This document shows positions 61,746 to 64,000 of a DNA stretch of 64,000 nt, piece by piece. The position numbers were made by a program, and so were the translations under genes. The stretch covers positions 153,742,575 to 153,806,574 of the forward strand of contig NC_134455.1 of assembly GCF_047948215.1 (NCBI RefSeq). Reading direction: 5' to 3'. The notes under the pieces are model-generated. The model was not told the origin of the DNA and did no database searches. It worked only from the letters and a program-made list of their open reading frames with translations. The DNA comes from Lycorma delicatula. Taxonomy: Eukaryota > Arthropoda > Insecta > Hemiptera > Fulgoridae. The first letter of the stretch is position 1; every line of letters starts with the position of its first letter.

Positions 61746-61758
61746 ACGTAGGAGTATC

Positions 61759-62404
61759 AAATGACCTAAACTTCACTGGTAACCCACACAGGGAGTTCTT
61801 ATTACAGTTCATTATCATTCTCAGAGCAATCTACTTCTCCATCTTCCCACAACATAGTTCCCACAACAATTGTGGGTATTTTACATCAGCAGTAGCTAGT
61901 GTCCAAGAACTGGGCAACAACACCAGTAAAAATCATATTTCCTTACTAAATCACATATATATATATATATAAATATATATATATTTTTTTATAATATAAA
62001 TTAATTAAATACATATAATTAATACATATATATTTTCTTATTAAATCACATTTAATTACTTTGAATATTAATTGACTTTTTTGTTATGATTACTACTTTT
62101 ACTTCCTTCTTCATTGTTATTTTTCATATGTTCTTTTGAAATTTTTATTACTAGTTTTTTATTTGTTAATCGCATTGTCTAATAAACGAATACCAAAAAT
62201 ATTTATTCATCGAAAACCTTAACTAATAAAACCATTTCGTTGTTTTGAACCATTAGTCTGGTTATAAATAATTTATTACAATAATTGCAAATAATAAAAC
62301 TAAAAAAAAAACTACATATCCAATCAGAAGAAATGTTCAGTTTGTACTCTTCAATAAAACATTACAATTAAAGTATATTAAATATAAGAAAATTTTGAAC
62401 TTAC
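61759..62404. other. Rest of the transposase intron, AT-rich
   Basis: AT-rich sequence with a TA tract at 61952-61985. No coding signal. Confidence 0.6.
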
Positions 62405-62908
62405 CTTAAGGTTTCCGTAAGTCGTTCTTCTGCAGGTATGTTTTGTTTATGAAAGTTATACCACTCCATTAATAATCGTTTTTCATTAAAATGTAGTGGA
62501 ATGTTTCAATTTCCATTCTAAAGTAATCAAAAAATTTGTCGCGGTCAATTTTTAATTGAGGAAAAAGATGATGGTATTCACCGTAACGATGTCTAACCTT
62601 ATTAATAACATGAACACTGTTTTTTTTTAATTTTCAGTTTCAAAGATATACTTTCTGTTGCACAAAGTAAATTGATCGCATCTTCGTCAGTTGACTCCAA
62701 GACTGCAAATGAACAGTTTGTGATGAAATGAAGCAGATTGGGCGCTTAAAATATTTCTATTAAATATAAAATATTTAAATATTTCTATTAAGTTCTATTT
62801 TGTTTTTTTAGTTCTATCGATTTTTTTTTTCATAGTTCTGTTAAGTTTTAAATATTTCTATTATGCGAATCCATCTGAGCCGATTACCTTCTTGACGGCG
62901 CTTACTGT

Positions 62909-62957
62909 CGGCGCCGGCTTTCGGAATCTGAATCCGGCTTGTCCTGTGCGCGTACCT
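62909..62957. repeat. Right terminal inverted repeat of the Harbinger element
   Basis: The inverted counterpart of 60068-60117. A 65-residue minus-strand frame (62841-63038) crosses it by chance. Confidence 0.85.
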
Positions 62958-63079
62958 ATAGGCAGGATAACTTCCAAAAACAGTTCCTTTATATTCAATT
63001 TGTGTAGCCTTAGATAAAAGTTTTAAAAATTCTGTCATCTAAATAGACCCTAATTTAATATCCATTATTTTATGATTAA

Positions 63080-63215
63080 TACACCCCAAAAATCCAAGCT
63101 TGTGCCAATACGGAATGGAAGTTTGAGTGTATGAATCCGGGATTCGAATCCAGAACGTTCCGGATGAAAAACTGAGAGGCTACCACTCAGACACTCAGCC
63201 ACGGTGGTCAGCAGA
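63080..63215 (-). repeat. Possible second SINE family, tRNA-like head
   Basis: On the minus strand CCACCGTGGCTGAGTGTCTGAGTGG (about 63208-63184), with A-box-like content, is followed by GGATTCGAATCCCGG (about 63159-63145), an excellent B box. Spacing between the boxes is near that of a tRNA with a long variable part. The cloverleaf is not intact and there is no anticodon stem that I can fold, so this is likely a SINE head and not a tRNA gene. Confidence 0.5.
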
Positions 63216-64000
63216 GTGGTAGTGTCGATCTTCGGGTTTAAAAAAATGCAGAATCAAAACCGGCAGTTTTGGAAAACAAACGACACAAAGGGCTATGTTT
63301 TCATATTAGAGATAGACTATTATTTTAATTTATCACTTTTTCACTTTTATTTTAATTTTTAATCTCCACGCGCAATTTTCACGAACTTACATAAATTTAT
63401 AAGAAAAAACAATTGGCTACACTCAATCCCACTATTAATTACAAAGAGGAAAAATTTCATTTTTCCTCTTTTAACCTTTAGAAAGAAAATAATATCGGTA
63501 ATCAACAGATTATCCAGCAGGGTAACAGATAAATTCTTTTTCAGACATAATATTTGAAACGGTATTATTTGTACTTGAGAGAAGTTAAAACAAACAAGGT
63601 TGAAGGATTACGATTAGCGGGAAACTGTTGAGGAATATTATTATCTAACCTAGGTCAGTGGAATGCAGTAAAGCGGCAGAATACGCCCAAGCTATGCTTG
63701 GAATGTGTTCCACAAACATTCTCCGATCGATTGGTGGTGCTTCCAATCTAACAGTGAAAGAAAGTTGATGCAAGTGATTTTACGCTTTTAACCGTTTGTA
63801 TTTGCATACTAATCCAGTTCCAGACCTTTTTTGTAAATACAAATAATTGCATTAGCTTAAAAAAAAGACCGTAAAAACAAATTAACCAGAAAATTAATTT
63901 AATTTCATACAATGCATACTGTAGTTTTTATTACATTCATTCTATAACCGAAAAGATACTGTGACGGTTTGTGCACTAATTTCATCATGCGGGTAAAAAG
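63216..64000. other. AT-rich sequence, nothing recognised
   Basis: No gene or repeat was identified up to the window end. Confidence 0.5.

Larger units (their letters stand above)
60240..62690 (-). pseudogene. PIF/Harbinger transposase, two exons, decayed
   Basis: DDE_Tnp_4-type transposase on the minus strand. Exon 1 (about 62690-62405) shows VRHRYGEYHHLFPQLK, DKFFDYFRMEIETFHYIL and IPAEERLTETLR and ends in a consensus donor AG|GTAAGT (intron from 62404). Exon 2 begins after a consensus acceptor at 60648 with YLSTGMSFRSLAF; joining the two restores one frame through an Arg codon. Exon 2 continues with IGDNTVAKIIKETVQDLWEEL, then VGCLDGKH (catalytic Asp, about 60435), SGSVLLNYKNFVSVVL, ANANYKFTALDIGGYG and, after loss of one A in an A run near 60293, SDGGAFKASELFN with the second Asp. 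It then breaks off near 60245, so the C-terminal third, with the third acidic residue, is missing. Two TGA stops may be CpG decay products of Arg codons. The 1.76 kb intron contains the MADF gene and the SINE. Confidence 0.85.
60068..62957. mobile_element. PIF/Harbinger transposon with transposase and MADF genes
   Basis: A 2,890 bp element with about 50 bp terminal inverted repeats (60068-60117 and 62909-62957), starting GGGTACGCGCACAG at the left and, inverted, AGGTACGCGCACAG at the right. Similarity continues through AAGC.GG, TTCAGATTC or a close variant, and GGCGCCG. A 3 bp direct repeat ATA flanks the ends (60065-60067 and 62958-62960), as expected for the 3 bp duplications of this superfamily, although the usual site is TTA/TAA. 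Inside lie a minus-strand transposase in two exons and a plus-strand MADF/BESS gene. Both gene types are known partners in PIF/Harbinger elements. A SINE copy interrupts the interior at 61452-61745. The element is decayed. Confidence 0.85.

Noticed and set aside
63080..63215. Complete tRNA gene
   Set aside because: A and B boxes are visible on the minus strand but a full cloverleaf with anticodon stem cannot be folded; a SINE head is more likely.

Overview
This window is a very AT-rich eukaryotic sequence with the texture of a large insect genome. No host protein gene, tRNA or rRNA can be called with confidence. There are microsatellites, two tRNA-derived SINE copies with clear target-site duplications, many decayed LINE reverse transcriptases, an irritans-type mariner and a PIF/Harbinger element with an accessory MADF gene. 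I infer an insect, perhaps a hemipteran (Auchenorrhyncha), from the repeat style only; the host group is not proven. All window-scale open frames are short, and almost all recognisable protein similarity belongs to mobile elements.

Layout. 0-13 kb: AT-rich DNA with a Jockey-type LINE remnant (1.6-2.4 kb), a weak second remnant (8.6-8.9 kb) and microsatellites. 13.6-15.4 kb: a 73-76 bp minisatellite, a duplicated segment and a reverse-strand LINE 3' end. 17.8-20 kb: a forward LINE 3' end, a dispersed repeat and a GC-rich block. 23-26.4 kb: three LINE fragments. 28.5-28.75 kb: a GC-rich CpG-containing segment that may be a first exon on the minus strand. 30.4 kb: a SINE. 30.96-32.56 kb: an undescribed element with long inverted ends and a nested GC-rich foldback. 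34.8-37.77 kb: an internally deleted R1-clade LINE whose 3' end abuts an (AC)n tract. 37.77-38.35 kb: a MITE-like insert between TA tracts. 38.65-39.87 kb: a broken DDE transposase. 40.9-49.2 kb: more LINE fragments, a GC-rich block and two inverted copies of another repeat. 52.69-53.17 kb: a foldback MITE. 53.99-55.30 kb: a full-length but dead mariner. 60.07-62.96 kb: the PIF/Harbinger element.

The most informative locus is the PIF/Harbinger element. It has about 50 bp terminal inverted repeats and a 3 bp flanking ATA duplication. Its two-exon transposase lies on the minus strand, and an opposite-strand MADF/BESS accessory gene lies inside the transposase intron. A SINE landed exactly on the stop codon of the MADF frame, so the order of events can be read: Harbinger first, SINE later. 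Both genes now carry frameshifts. The transposase has lost its C-terminus and the MADF gene its first exon, which suggests one deletion near the left end. Nothing here looks like an intact, active system; the value lies in element architecture, target choice and several apparently unnamed non-autonomous families.
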